From positions 1 through 64,000 of the forward strand of contig CAZTTH010000020.1 in assembly GCA_964615975.1 (NCBI GenBank): a stretch of DNA of 64,000 bases. The letters run 5' to 3'. The notes under the pieces were generated by a model. It made no database searches. It saw only the letters and a program-made list of their open reading frames with translations, and was not told the origin of the DNA. The DNA comes from CAZTTH01 sp964615975. Lineage in GTDB: Bacteria > Verrucomicrobiota > Lentisphaeria > JABSQK01 > JAJFLO01. A program made the position numbers and the translations under genes. Below, in pieces: positions 45,729-55,386 of this stretch (position 1 is its first letter; each line of letters opens with the position of its first letter).

Positions 45729-48461
45729 ATGGATTCCATTAGCGGAACAATAATTCCCTTTTTAGTTTTGGCGCTGGCTCTGGGCGCCGCCATCCGGCAA
45801 GCCCTGTGGCGATGGCAACCATTGTACGCGGTCATGCTCTTGCTGGCGGGGATTTTTCTGGGGGTCAGCGAGCGCCGGGGGATGATCTCACAAATATGGC
45901 CCGATCTCGGTGATTCGCTGCGCTTTGCCGTGACCCTTGATCCGCTGCAATTGTTATTGATACTGCTCCCCACCCTGATCTTTGAATCCGCGATTACCAT
46001 CGATCCGCGCTTATTCAAAAAAATGCTCCCTTCCCTGCTCGTCATGACTATTCCGGGATTATTGGTTTCAGCATTCATGATTGCGTGGCTGATGAAAATG
46101 GTGGTTTGCCGGGAATGGGATTGGCCTGCCGCGATCATGTTCGGCGCCTTGTTAGGCGCCACGGATCCGCGGGCAGTGCTGCGGCAAATACGCCAAACCG
46201 CCATCGGCAAGGAATTATCGACCCTGATCAAGGGGGAATCCCTGTTGAACAATGGTTTTGCCATTGTGATGTTTCTGGTCTATTATCAGGCGCTGGGCGC
46301 CGAAGGAATTTCTGCCGCTACCATCGGCCGTCAAATCCTGTGGGGATCACTGGTCGGCCCGATCATTGGGATCCTGATCGCGTTTGTCACGATTATCTGG
46401 TTGCGCAACATTTTCAACGATGCCCTGGTGGAAATCACCGTGACCATTGTAGCGGTCTATCTGACCTATTTTCTCTCTGAAAATCTGCTTCAGGTCTCGG
46501 GGGTGCTGGCCCTGGTATCATTAGGGTTGTTGTTTTCTGGAATTGGACGAACCAGCATCAGTCCCGAAGTGGAAAATTATTTGCAGCGCTTCTGGGAATT
46601 GCTTTCCTTTCTACTGCATACCTTTGTGACGGTGTTGATCGGGGTAATGATCGCTCTCAATGATCATATTGATTTCACCCCGGGATGGGGGTCAATGATC
46701 CTGGTATTTTCTGCTCTTTATTTGATTCGCGGTCTGCTGATTCTGGTGATCATTCCCATTCTCCGCTGGCAGGGATACCCCTGGAGCTGGCGGGAAGGGT
46801 TGTTATTGATCTGGGGCGGCATCCGCGGTTCAATCGGGTTGGTGCTGGCATTGATCCTCGCGCAATATGTCCATGTTTCATTTACGACTGGCGGTCAAGT
46901 TGTTTTCCTCGCCACGGGCATCTTTTTTCTCTCACTAACTTTTAATAGCATGTCCATCGAGCGATTGATCCGGCTGCTCGGCCTGCATCGACTCACGCCC
47001 GCACATAGCTATATGCTGTCGGCGGCAACCAAACAATTAGTCGACGAAACCAATAAAACCACGGCATCACTCAAAGCCGATCGGTTGCTCTGCAGTGCTG
47101 ATTGGGAAATTGTGCGCTCCTACCTGCCTAAAATCGAATTTCCCGGCAATAACGACGAACTCAACAAAACTACGCTGCTGGATTTGGCTGCTGAAGCACG
47201 ACGGCGTCTATTGGACGCCGAGAAAAAAAGTTATTGGCGCCAATACCATGAAGGTCTTCTGGGTCAACGTTCACTCCGGCAACTACTTGATTCCATTGAC
47301 CAGACCCTGAATCGGGGCACCCATCTGAATGAGCGGCCAGGCCTGGAAAAACTCTGGGGTCTGTCGCCGCTGATTCAACGCCTGCAGCGCTTTCCAGTGC
47401 TTAACAAACTGGCACGCTTCTATTACTACAATCGGCTGGCCGATAGTTATAATGTCGCCCGTGGTTTCATGTCCGCTCAGGAAGAAGTGTTGCATGTGAT
47501 CGATTCGGTTGTCTTCAACCAGGAATTATTAAGCCTGCTTGCCAATCAAATCCGGCAAAACCGCGAATTGGGATTGAAAACCATTACCATGATGCGCGAG
47601 GCTTTTCCAGAAATCACCGTGGCAATCGAAACCAGAACCGCGGTCAACTCACTGCTTAATCACATGCGGGCGGTGGGCGAGAAAATGTATAAAAACGGCT
47701 TTCTCGATGAAATTGAAGCCAATACCATCATTGAAACCATTGAAATCCGGATGAAGAAAATCCACGATACCCCGCCAACCATTGCCTACCCTCTCCCCCG
47801 GCAAATGTTGCGCGAGATTCCCTGGCTGAAAGAATTGGATGATATCACGTTTGAACGGGTGGTGGCGACCACCCGCGAACAAGTCTTCGTCGCCAATGAG
47901 ATCCTCCTGCGTGAAGGTGAACCAAGCGACAGAATTTGTGTGATCGCTCGCGGCACGGTGTGTGTGACCAAACTTCGCCATGGCGGCGTGCAAATATTAG
48001 ATGTCATGGGGGCGGGATCCGTGATCGGGGAAATGGGGGTATTGACACATACCCTGCGCAATGCAACAGTACGCGCGGAAAGTCCGGTCAATGCACTGTT
48101 CATTCAGGAGTCTGATATCCTGCGGATTATGAATGATTCACCCACATTGAAATCGCGCTTATGGCTGACTGCCGGGATGCGTTTCGCCGAAAATAATCTG
48201 ATCGCCCGAGCGCCTTATAACAGCCTCGGTCAGCTTCGGCTCAGGCGCTGGTTGCATCAGGGACAAATTGCATATCCTGAAAATGGCAAATTGCAACGAC
48301 TGGCGGGACCGGCGGTATTGCTGAGAGGAGAAGCGATAATCACCGAAGAAGAAGTAAAAATCATCACCCCGCCGGCATTGATTACATCCTCACTGGTGAC
48401 GTTTCAAGCCAAAGCCATGATCTATCTCTGCCCCGGATTTGAAGTCGCCGGCGAGAGTTGA
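45729..48461 (+). CDS. NhaP/SOS1-like cation-proton exchanger with cyclic-nucleotide-binding domain
   Basis: A 910-residue protein. Residues 1-430 are a CPA1 exchanger core with about 12-13 helices, including LGATDPRAVLRQI and LIKGESLLNNGFAIVMF. A long helical cytoplasmic region (about 440-700) and a cNMP domain (about 710-815; GSVIGEMGVLTHTLRNATV, Glu and Arg kept) follow. This resembles plant SOS1 and the sperm exchanger SLC9C1. One ion-site residue is altered: the ND motif of helix 5 (usually GESLxND) is NN, read clearly as AAC AAT. Loss of that Asp would change or abolish cation transport. It may be a cAMP-gated exchanger with modified stoichiometry, or a sensor. Confidence 0.9.
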   Translation: MDSISGTIIPFLVLALALGAAIRQALWRWQPLYAVMLLLAGIFLGVSERRGMISQIWPDLGDSLRFAVTLDPLQLLLILLPTLIFESAITIDPRLFKKMLPSLLVMTIPGLLVSAFMIAWLMKMVVCREWDWPAAIMFGALLGATDPRAVLRQIRQTAIGKELSTLIKGESLLNNGFAIVMFLVYYQALGAEGISAATIGRQILWGSLVGPIIGILIAFVTIIWLRNIFNDALVEITVTIVAVYLTYFLSENLLQVSGVLALVSLGLLFSGIGRTSISPEVENYLQRFWELLSFLLHTFVTVLIGVMIALNDHIDFTPGWGSMILVFSALYLIRGLLILVIIPILRWQGYPWSWREGLLLIWGGIRGSIGLVLALILAQYVHVSFTTGGQVVFLATGIFFLSLTFNSMSIERLIRLLGLHRLTPAHSYMLSAATKQLVDETNKTTASLKADRLLCSADWEIVRSYLPKIEFPGNNDELNKTTLLDLAAEARRRLLDAEKKSYWRQYHEGLLGQRSLRQLLDSIDQTLNRGTHLNERPGLEKLWGLSPLIQRLQRFPVLNKLARFYYYNRLADSYNVARGFMSAQEEVLHVIDSVVFNQELLSLLANQIRQNRELGLKTITMMREAFPEITVAIETRTAVNSLLNHMRAVGEKMYKNGFLDEIEANTIIETIEIRMKKIHDTPPTIAYPLPRQMLREIPWLKELDDITFERVVATTREQVFVANEILLREGEPSDRICVIARGTVCVTKLRHGGVQILDVMGAGSVIGEMGVLTHTLRNATVRAESPVNALFIQESDILRIMNDSPTLKSRLWLTAGMRFAENNLIARAPYNSLGQLRLRRWLHQGQIAYPENGKLQRLAGPAVLLRGEAIITEEEVKIITPPALITSSLVTFQAKAMIYLCPGFEVAGES

Positions 48462-48661
48462 TAATCGCCGCGTAGAGATGTCACCGGGATCATGATGGAA
48501 ATCGCCGAAATCAACTGTCAATTAATCGCGGAACCGAAGAGATTCACCGGGTGTTTATTGTCATACTTATCATCGTCATAAAAAATCAATTTTGTGGTAA
48601 TTTAATTTCTTCATAACTAACCTGAAAGAATCACCCCTCACTTACAGAAAGCATACGCCAT

Positions 48662-51262
48662 ATGACCATAAAACTCCATCTCTTGATCGGGTACTGCCTG
48701 CTGGCTGCAATTCTCTTTACTCCTGAGATTCTTGCTCAGGCACCACCAACTTATTCCACTTCCGCCATCCAGTTGATGCTGAAGAAGCTCAGTGTTCTTG
48801 GCCGGGTATTGTATGTGGCGGCCCATCCGGATGATGAAAACACCAATCTGATCACCTATTATGCCAATTATCAAAATATGGATGTCGCCTATCTCTCGCT
48901 GACCCGCGGCGATGGCGGACAAAACCTGGTCGGATCAGACATCGGCGATGCGCTCGGCATTATCCGCACTCAGGAATTGCTGGCAGCGCGGCGCATCGAC
49001 GGCGGCCGGCAGTTTTTCACCCGTGCCCAGGATTTCGGATACTCCAAAACCTCATCCGAAACCCTGAATGTCTGGGATGAGCATACCATCCTCGCCGATA
49101 TGGTCATGGTGATCAGGCAGTTCAAACCGGATATAATGATCACCCGCTTCCCACCCTTGAAATACAATTATATAACTCATGGTCATCATACCGCATCCGC
49201 CGATCTCGCGGAAAAAGCCTTCGCTCTGGCGGGAGATAAGACCGCCTTTCCCGAACAACTTGCGATGGTCGATGTCTGGCAGCCCAAAAGACTATATTGG
49301 AATACCTCCACCTGGTTCTACCAGAATACCGGAACACAAATTGACATCACCGATAAAATTATCGTCGATGTCGGCGCCTATATCGCTGCCCTTGGCAGCT
49401 CCTGTCCGGAAATCGCTGCCGAAAGCCGGAGTCGCCATCAAAGCCAGGGGTTCGGCACCGCGAAAAAGCGCGGGGTGCAGCTTGAATATCTGGAATATGT
49501 CATGGGTGAACCTGCCCGGCAAGATCTTTTCGATGACCTCGATCATACCTGGAAACGGGTAAAGGACTGCGATCGGATCGAAGCGCTGGTGGAGGAAGTG
49601 AATCGGCAGTTCAATCCCAATGAACCCGCGGCAATACTGCCCCAGCTCATCGACCTGCATAAACTGTTGGCGGAGCGCGATGATTTCTGGTTGCGCGTCA
49701 AACTTAAAGAAGTTGAAGAACTTATCACTGCCGTCACCGGCTTATTCCTGGAAGTTACAACCGATGATTATTCAGCTTCCGCCATGTCCGGAATCAAGAT
49801 GACATTAACTGCCATCAACCGGTCGGATGCGGTAATCGACCTGACTGCGACAACCCTAACCGTTGCCGGCAAAACTGTCGCGGTCTCAACCCTGCCTGAT
49901 GCAGTTGCGGATGCTAATATGACCAAGGGTGTCTCGCCACTCCAACCCGCGTCATTGCCGTCCACCGAGTCAGCAGCAAAATCGTTAGCTTTTAACGAGC
50001 CCATGGTGATGGAGAAAGAGTTCATAATTCCCCATGCAGCCCCGATAACTCAACCCTTCTGGCTGGTCGATAAACCCGCTAGTATCGGCATGTACCAGGT
50101 CAACGATCCATCACTGGCCATCATGCCTGAAAGTCCAATGGACAGCTACGCCACCTTTATCCTGCGCATCGCCGGTGTTGAGATCAGTTATGTCCGGCCG
50201 TTGCAATTCAAGTGGACCGACCGAGTGAAAGGCGAGTTATACCGGCCGTTTATCATTACCCCCGAAGTGACCATCAATCCCCAGCAAACAGTCGTGATCT
50301 ACACCGGGGATGAACCCCGCGAAATAGTCTTACAGGTAAAAGCCTGGGCGAATCAGGTTTCTGGTGAATGCCGGCTGGAACTGCCGGCTGGCTGGTCATC
50401 GATACCGGAAACAAGAGCCATTAATCTTGGTAAAAAGGGAGATGAACAGCTCGTCTCTTTCACCCTGCAACCCGGAAAATCCGCAATTCAATTTGAGTTG
50501 AGACCAATCCTCAAAACCGCCGGTGGAATCGCCAATCTCAGCGCGCGGGAAATCGCCTATGACCATATTCCCATCCAGAATTATTGGCCTGCCGCATCCA
50601 TTAAGATTGTTAAGCTGGATCTGCGTAAAAGCGGGAAAAGGATCGGCTACGTCATGGGGCCGGGAGACGAGGTGGCGGGAATCCTCGGTCAGATCGGCTA
50701 TCAGGTTGAAATTTTGAATAAGGACAAAATGCCAGGCGGTAATCTGGCTGTCTACGATGCGATTCTCATCGGCATCCGGGCGTATAACACCGAAGCATGG
50801 CTGCCGCAACAACATGAGAAACTGATGGAGTATGTCAAACAAGGCGGCAAATTGATCGTTCAGTATCAAACGACCGGCGGCCTGCTCACCCAGGATATCG
50901 GGCCATATCCGTTCAAGATCGGCCGGGATCGCGTGACTGTGGAGACGGCAACTATGGATTTTATCGTTCCCACTCATCCGATATTTAATGCGCCCAATCA
51001 ATTAACTGCCGCGGATTTTGCTGGCTGGGTTCAGGAACGGGGACTGTATTTTGCCAGTGAATGGGATGAGCGTTATCTGCCCCTGTTTTCCTGTCATGAT
51101 CCCGATGAAGAACCGGTCAAAGGCAGTCTGCTGCTGGCCCAGTATGGCAAAGGCATATTCATTTACACCGGACTATCATTTTTTCGTCAATTACCCGCAG
51201 GAGTTCCCGGCGCTTATCGACTTCTGGCCAACATGATTTCATTCCGAAATTCCTTGGAATGA
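48662..51262 (+). CDS. Exported PIG-L-family deacetylase with C-terminal accessory domains
   Basis: An 866-residue protein. A signal peptide (about 1-26, LLAAILFTPEILAQA) is followed by a LmbE/PIG-L domain: AAHPDDE at 54-59 and HGHH further on give the zinc ligands and base. These enzymes remove acetyl groups from GlcNAc-type sugars. Residues about 380-640 look like two Ig-like or beta-sandwich domains (LTATTLTVAGKTVAV; VVIYTGDEPREIVLQVKAW). The last 220 form an alpha/beta domain (YDAILIGIRAYNTEAWLPQQ) recalling ThuA or class I amidotransferase folds without an obvious nucleophile. Large PIG-L proteins of this type are known in several polysaccharide degraders. Substrate unknown. Confidence 0.87.
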   Translation: MTIKLHLLIGYCLLAAILFTPEILAQAPPTYSTSAIQLMLKKLSVLGRVLYVAAHPDDENTNLITYYANYQNMDVAYLSLTRGDGGQNLVGSDIGDALGIIRTQELLAARRIDGGRQFFTRAQDFGYSKTSSETLNVWDEHTILADMVMVIRQFKPDIMITRFPPLKYNYITHGHHTASADLAEKAFALAGDKTAFPEQLAMVDVWQPKRLYWNTSTWFYQNTGTQIDITDKIIVDVGAYIAALGSSCPEIAAESRSRHQSQGFGTAKKRGVQLEYLEYVMGEPARQDLFDDLDHTWKRVKDCDRIEALVEEVNRQFNPNEPAAILPQLIDLHKLLAERDDFWLRVKLKEVEELITAVTGLFLEVTTDDYSASAMSGIKMTLTAINRSDAVIDLTATTLTVAGKTVAVSTLPDAVADANMTKGVSPLQPASLPSTESAAKSLAFNEPMVMEKEFIIPHAAPITQPFWLVDKPASIGMYQVNDPSLAIMPESPMDSYATFILRIAGVEISYVRPLQFKWTDRVKGELYRPFIITPEVTINPQQTVVIYTGDEPREIVLQVKAWANQVSGECRLELPAGWSSIPETRAINLGKKGDEQLVSFTLQPGKSAIQFELRPILKTAGGIANLSAREIAYDHIPIQNYWPAASIKIVKLDLRKSGKRIGYVMGPGDEVAGILGQIGYQVEILNKDKMPGGNLAVYDAILIGIRAYNTEAWLPQQHEKLMEYVKQGGKLIVQYQTTGGLLTQDIGPYPFKIGRDRVTVETATMDFIVPTHPIFNAPNQLTAADFAGWVQERGLYFASEWDERYLPLFSCHDPDEEPVKGSLLLAQYGKGIFIYTGLSFFRQLPAGVPGAYRLLANMISFRNSLE

Positions 51263-51463
51263 AGTCAATTTTTAAGGATAAAGTGAAGTCGGCAAATAAT
51301 CAGTTGATAGCTTTCAATCCTGTATCTCATAGTAATCAATCGTCATCTTGATATATTAGCCAATCGATGTAAAAATGAGTGTATATCTCGATTGTGACTG
51401 AAAGGCAATTTCTTCTGAATAAGCCACCTTAAGAGATGATACTTAACACGGTCATAAACTGCA

Positions 51464-51694
51464 CTTTTCAATCGTCCCTATGGGACTTATGGTTTCCTGC
51501 ATCTCGGACCCGCCAATGAATGGGACGCTGCGCTGCTATCCTTTTGGATAGCCCGTCTCATCCGTCGGCTGACGGATTCGGCTGGCGGGCTATTGTCAAT
51601 CATCCCATTCGGGATGAACCGCTAACAGCCCAGCGATTAATCGCTGGGAATAAAGAATTATACGACAAAAGTCCCATAGGGACGACCGAAAGTT
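51464..51694. repeat. 230-bp palindrome-rich non-coding repeat
   Basis: Outer inverted repeats of 17 bp (51472-51488 TCGTCCCTATGGGACTT and 51669-51685) enclose many smaller palindromes: TATCCTTTTGGATA, ATCCGTCGGCTGACGGAT, CAGCGATTAATCGCTG. No ORF is present. The look is that of a folded extragenic element or MITE, probably repeated elsewhere in the genome; only one copy lies in the window. It fills most of the 552-bp gap 51263-51814. Confidence 0.7.
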
Positions 51695-51814
51695 GAATAA
51701 ATGTTTCGCGAGAATATCATACTATCAAAAAGTGGAGTTTATGATCACGCCAGGTATAATCACCAAAAAAATATATGTTCGGGGAATTGAAAGTCTAAAA
51801 ATCATGGAGGTGTC

Positions 51815-52135
51815 GTGATGATGGATGAACAATTATTGGCGCAGGCGGTGAATCGTATTGTCGCTTCCACGCACCCCAGCCGGGTGATTTTGTTTGGCTC
51901 CCAGGGACGCGGCGATGCGGACGATGGCTCCGATGTCGATTTGATGGTGATTAAACCGAAGGTGGAAAACCGAGGCGAAGAAATGATCAGATTAAGTGAA
52001 GCTGTAGGGAATATCGGGGTTGGCGTGGATGTGTTGGTCTATTCTGAAGATGAAGTAGAAAAGCGGCGAAATTGGTGTACGAGCCCCGTTTATTGGGCGC
52101 TACGTGAAGGGAAGACAATTTATGTCGCCAGATAA
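51815..52135 (+). CDS. MNT-type nucleotidyltransferase (antitoxin of HEPN/MNT pair)
   Basis: A 106-residue minimal nucleotidyltransferase. VILFGSQGRGDADDGSDVDLMVI holds the GS and DxD motifs with the two metal Asp residues (split here only for length: VILFGSQGRG then DGSDVDLMV). In HEPN/MNT toxin-antitoxin pairs this protein AMPylates or neutralises its HEPN partner. GGAGG precedes the ATG. Its end overlaps the HEPN gene by 14 nt. Confidence 0.9.
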   Translation: MMMDEQLLAQAVNRIVASTHPSRVILFGSQGRGDADDGSDVDLMVIKPKVENRGEEMIRLSEAVGNIGVGVDVLVYSEDEVEKRRNWCTSPVYWALREGKTIYVAR

Positions 52136-52523
52136 CTCCAAACCGGCAACGGATGAAGCACAAGCTCTGTTGCGTATGGCAGAGCGAGACTGGTTAACAA
52201 TATAGCTATTGTCGCAACATCCTGAAGCTCCGATTTCCATTATCTGTTTTCATGCCCAACAATACTTGGAAAAAACCATGAAGGCGGTTCTGGTTTCAAA
52301 TGCGGTTGTTTTTCGGCGCACACATGATTTGGAAAATTTAGCACACTTGCTAGTGCGGCAAGGAATCGAATTACCGCTGCCCTTGGACCTGTTGAGACGC
52401 TTTAGCCCATTTGCCGTAACCTTCCGCTATGAAGATTTGGAAATTACGTTGGATGACAGTAACTATGTGGTGGAATTGATGGCAGACGTCCGCGCATGGG
52501 TTGGAAGGCAAATTTATGAGTAA
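52122..52523 (+). pseudogene. HEPN-domain toxin with in-frame amber stop
   Basis: From ATG 52122, codon 28 is TAG (52203-52205); both sides read as one HEPN protein: ALLRMAERDWLTI, stop, LLSQHPEAPISIICFHAQQ. The rest (KTMKAVLVS, FRRTHDLENLAHLLV) is a good HEPN domain with the Rx-His motif. A TTG at 52209 could restart translation but would lose the first helix. Either the gene is dead or the amber is read through. It overlaps the downstream nuclease start. Confidence 0.8.
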
Positions 52524-55350
52524 GGTCTCGATTGACCGCCTGATCATTAACTCCCCCTATCTGGAGCCGGCGCGGCATTGGCATTACGAACGGGAGTCCC
52601 GAGAATTTTCACTGGCGGAAGGTCGCCGCCCGGCTGGATATGTGATTGCTTCCGCAAATGCCCAAACCTTCGATGATCCCGGCATCTTCGTCGAAATCCC
52701 GTTGGTCAACCAGATTCGCGGGCGGGTTAAGCTCTGGCGTGAAGCGGACTATCCGGGAGTGAGCAGTATCACGAAACGGTTGCTTGAGCACTGGCGCAAC
52801 CCGGAAGAATTTGAGAACAGACGCTTTTTCTTTTGCCAGATGGAAGCGATCGAAACCCTTATCTGGCTGACTGAAGCGCCGCCCGCCGACCGGGTGGGGA
52901 TTGAGATTCCCGGCGACGGCGGAGCGTTTGCTCGTCAATGTTGCAAGATGGCAACCGGATCGGGCAAGACCATCGTCATCGCCATGGTCATTGCCTGGCA
53001 GATTTTGAACAAGGTTACCTACCCTCATGACCGCCGTTTCTCCAAAAACGTGTTGGTCATCGCTCCCGGATTGACAGTTAGAAATCGACTGGCGGTACTC
53101 GAACCTGCCGCGATAGGGAATTATTATGGTGCATTCCACATCGTCCCATCGGCATTGTTGGATAAACTTCGCCAAGGCAGGGTGCTGATAAGGAACTGGC
53201 ATGCTCTGAGTTGGGATAGTGCGGAACAAATTGGGAAGCGGCGCAGTGTGGACAAGCGAGGCGTCAAGAGTGATGAAGCCTATACCCGCGACGTATTAGG
53301 TAAAATGGCCAATGCCAAAAATCTCTTGGTGATCAACGACGAAGCCCATCATGCCTGGCGCGTTAACTGGGAAGCGGAAAATAAATATTTACGCCAGCGT
53401 GATCTCAAGGACAGCGCCGTGGAAGCCACGGTCTGGATTGGCGGATTGGATCGATTACATGGTTCGCGGAACATCCTTAAGTGTTATGACTTTTCCGCCA
53501 CGCCATTCACGCCATCCGGCAAAAAAAGCAGTGAAGAATCGCTGTTCGATTGGATTGTCAGCGACTTTGGTCTGAATGACGCTATTGAGTCGGGTTTGGT
53601 CAAGACCCCGCGTGTCGTGGTTCGTGATGATGCGGTGCCGAACGCCAAGACCTATAAATCGCGACTTTACCACATCTACAATGACCATGAAGTGAAGGAT
53701 GATCTGAATCGCAAAGCCAAACCAGAAGAACCGCTGCCCGATCTGGTACTGAATGCCTATTATCTGCTGGGCTATGATTGGCGGGAGGCACAGCGAGCCT
53801 GGGCAGCAGCCGATCTGAGAACACCACCGGTTATGATTACCGTTTGCAACCGCACCGAGACGGCAGCGCGAGTCAAACATGCGTTCGACTCCAAACGTAT
53901 TCACATTGACGAACTATGTGATCCCAATCGTATCCTGCACATTGACTCAAAAGTCCTCGATCAGGCAGAATCACGAGAGGAACCGGTTGCGCCTATAGAT
54001 ACACCCGATGCAAACGACGAAACGAAATCCATGGATGAACCAACGGAGCGTAAATTAACCAAGGCTGAACAAGCTGAATTATTGCGCCGGACAGTGGACA
54101 CGGTGGGATGTGCCGGTCAACCGGGCGAGACAATACAGAAAGTTATTTCAGTCGGCATGCTCAGCGAAGGTTGGGATGCCAAAACAGTGACGCACATCAT
54201 GGGATTGCGAGCATTTACCAGTCAATTGTTGTGTGAGCAGGTAGTGGGTCGTGGCTTGCGGCGGACTTCCTACGAAGTTAAAAAGACTGTCGATGCCGAA
54301 ACGGGCCAGGAAATAGAATTATTCGACCCCGAATACGTCAATATTTTTGGTGTTCCATTCACCTTTTTGCCACATGAAGGCGGGGGTGACGGCCCTCCAC
54401 CACCGCCCACGCCCAAAACCGCCGTTGAACCGGATGCGGCCAAAGCACAATATGAAATCCATTGGCCGAATGTCGTGCGAATCGATCGTGTCTTTCATCC
54501 CACTCTGTCATTGGATTGGTCGATGATTCAACCTTTGGAATTGAATGCGGCACAGACCGCTCAGGTGGCGGAATTGGCGCCTATATTGGAAGGAAAACCC
54601 GATGTTGCCAAAATCAATCGCATTGACTTGGAACGATTGGCGCGCGAATTTCGTACTCAACGCATCATCTTCGAGACGGCACGGGATGTATTTGACCAGA
54701 TGAAACATAACTGGAAGGGCAGCCGTGAAATGTTGTTGGCGCAATTGGTGCGGATGGTGGAACAATTCATCCAATCCAATCACATCACGATTTATCCCCA
54801 ACTCTTCAATCAGGATGATCTGCGGCGACGTCTGGTCATTACCCTCAATATGTCGCGAGTGGTTCAACACATCTGGGAAGCCGTGCGACAAGAGAATACT
54901 GAACAAGCAACTCCAGTCTTTGACCACGACCATCCGATCAGCGCCACCGGGGATATGCGCATCTGGTACACCGGCAAACCATGTGAACGCACCCTTCGGT
55001 CTCATATCAACGTCTGCGTCTACGACAGCACCTGGGAGGCCTCCGATTCCTATGTATTGGAAAACAATCAATCTGTTGCCGCCTGGGTCAAAAACGATCA
55101 TCTTGGTTTTGAGGTGTTTTATGTTTATCGTGGGGTGGTTCGCAAGTATCGGCCTGACTTTTTGGTGCGACTCGTTTCCGGTGAAATGCTGATCCTGGAG
55201 ACTAAGGGACAAGACACTGAACAAGACCAAGTTAAGCGCCGTTATCTGGATGAATGGATACAAGCGGTGAACAGTCACGGTGAGTTCGGACATTGGCGAA
55301 AGGAGGTAGCACTCCAGCCCGGCGACATCCATGACATCCTTGCGGTCTAA
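52516..55350 (+). CDS. Stand-alone type III-like restriction helicase-nuclease (BPTD_3080-like)
   Basis: A protein of about 944 residues. The SF2 helicase shows MATGSGKT (about 145), NDEAHHAW (about 275), FSATPF, SVGMLSEGWDAKTV and QVVGRGLRR. A C-terminal PD-(D/E)xK nuclease follows: KYRPDFLVRLVSGEMLILETKG (given in parts: KYRPDFLV at about 875, LILETKG about 893). The whole resembles the BPTD_3080-type restriction family. No methyltransferase is adjacent, so self-protection is unclear. ATG 52516 has GGAAGG 7 nt upstream; its 8-nt overlap with the HEPN gene implies coupling. A Pro-rich linker (GGGDGPPPPPTPK) lies in the middle. Confidence 0.88.
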   Translation: MSKVSIDRLIINSPYLEPARHWHYERESREFSLAEGRRPAGYVIASANAQTFDDPGIFVEIPLVNQIRGRVKLWREADYPGVSSITKRLLEHWRNPEEFENRRFFFCQMEAIETLIWLTEAPPADRVGIEIPGDGGAFARQCCKMATGSGKTIVIAMVIAWQILNKVTYPHDRRFSKNVLVIAPGLTVRNRLAVLEPAAIGNYYGAFHIVPSALLDKLRQGRVLIRNWHALSWDSAEQIGKRRSVDKRGVKSDEAYTRDVLGKMANAKNLLVINDEAHHAWRVNWEAENKYLRQRDLKDSAVEATVWIGGLDRLHGSRNILKCYDFSATPFTPSGKKSSEESLFDWIVSDFGLNDAIESGLVKTPRVVVRDDAVPNAKTYKSRLYHIYNDHEVKDDLNRKAKPEEPLPDLVLNAYYLLGYDWREAQRAWAAADLRTPPVMITVCNRTETAARVKHAFDSKRIHIDELCDPNRILHIDSKVLDQAESREEPVAPIDTPDANDETKSMDEPTERKLTKAEQAELLRRTVDTVGCAGQPGETIQKVISVGMLSEGWDAKTVTHIMGLRAFTSQLLCEQVVGRGLRRTSYEVKKTVDAETGQEIELFDPEYVNIFGVPFTFLPHEGGGDGPPPPPTPKTAVEPDAAKAQYEIHWPNVVRIDRVFHPTLSLDWSMIQPLELNAAQTAQVAELAPILEGKPDVAKINRIDLERLAREFRTQRIIFETARDVFDQMKHNWKGSREMLLAQLVRMVEQFIQSNHITIYPQLFNQDDLRRRLVITLNMSRVVQHIWEAVRQENTEQATPVFDHDHPISATGDMRIWYTGKPCERTLRSHINVCVYDSTWEASDSYVLENNQSVAAWVKNDHLGFEVFYVYRGVVRKYRPDFLVRLVSGEMLILETKGQDTEQDQVKRRYLDEWIQAVNSHGEFGHWRKEVALQPGDIHDILAV

Positions 55351-55386
55351 CGCCAGTTGAGAGAAACAGATGATCGTCCGATTAAT

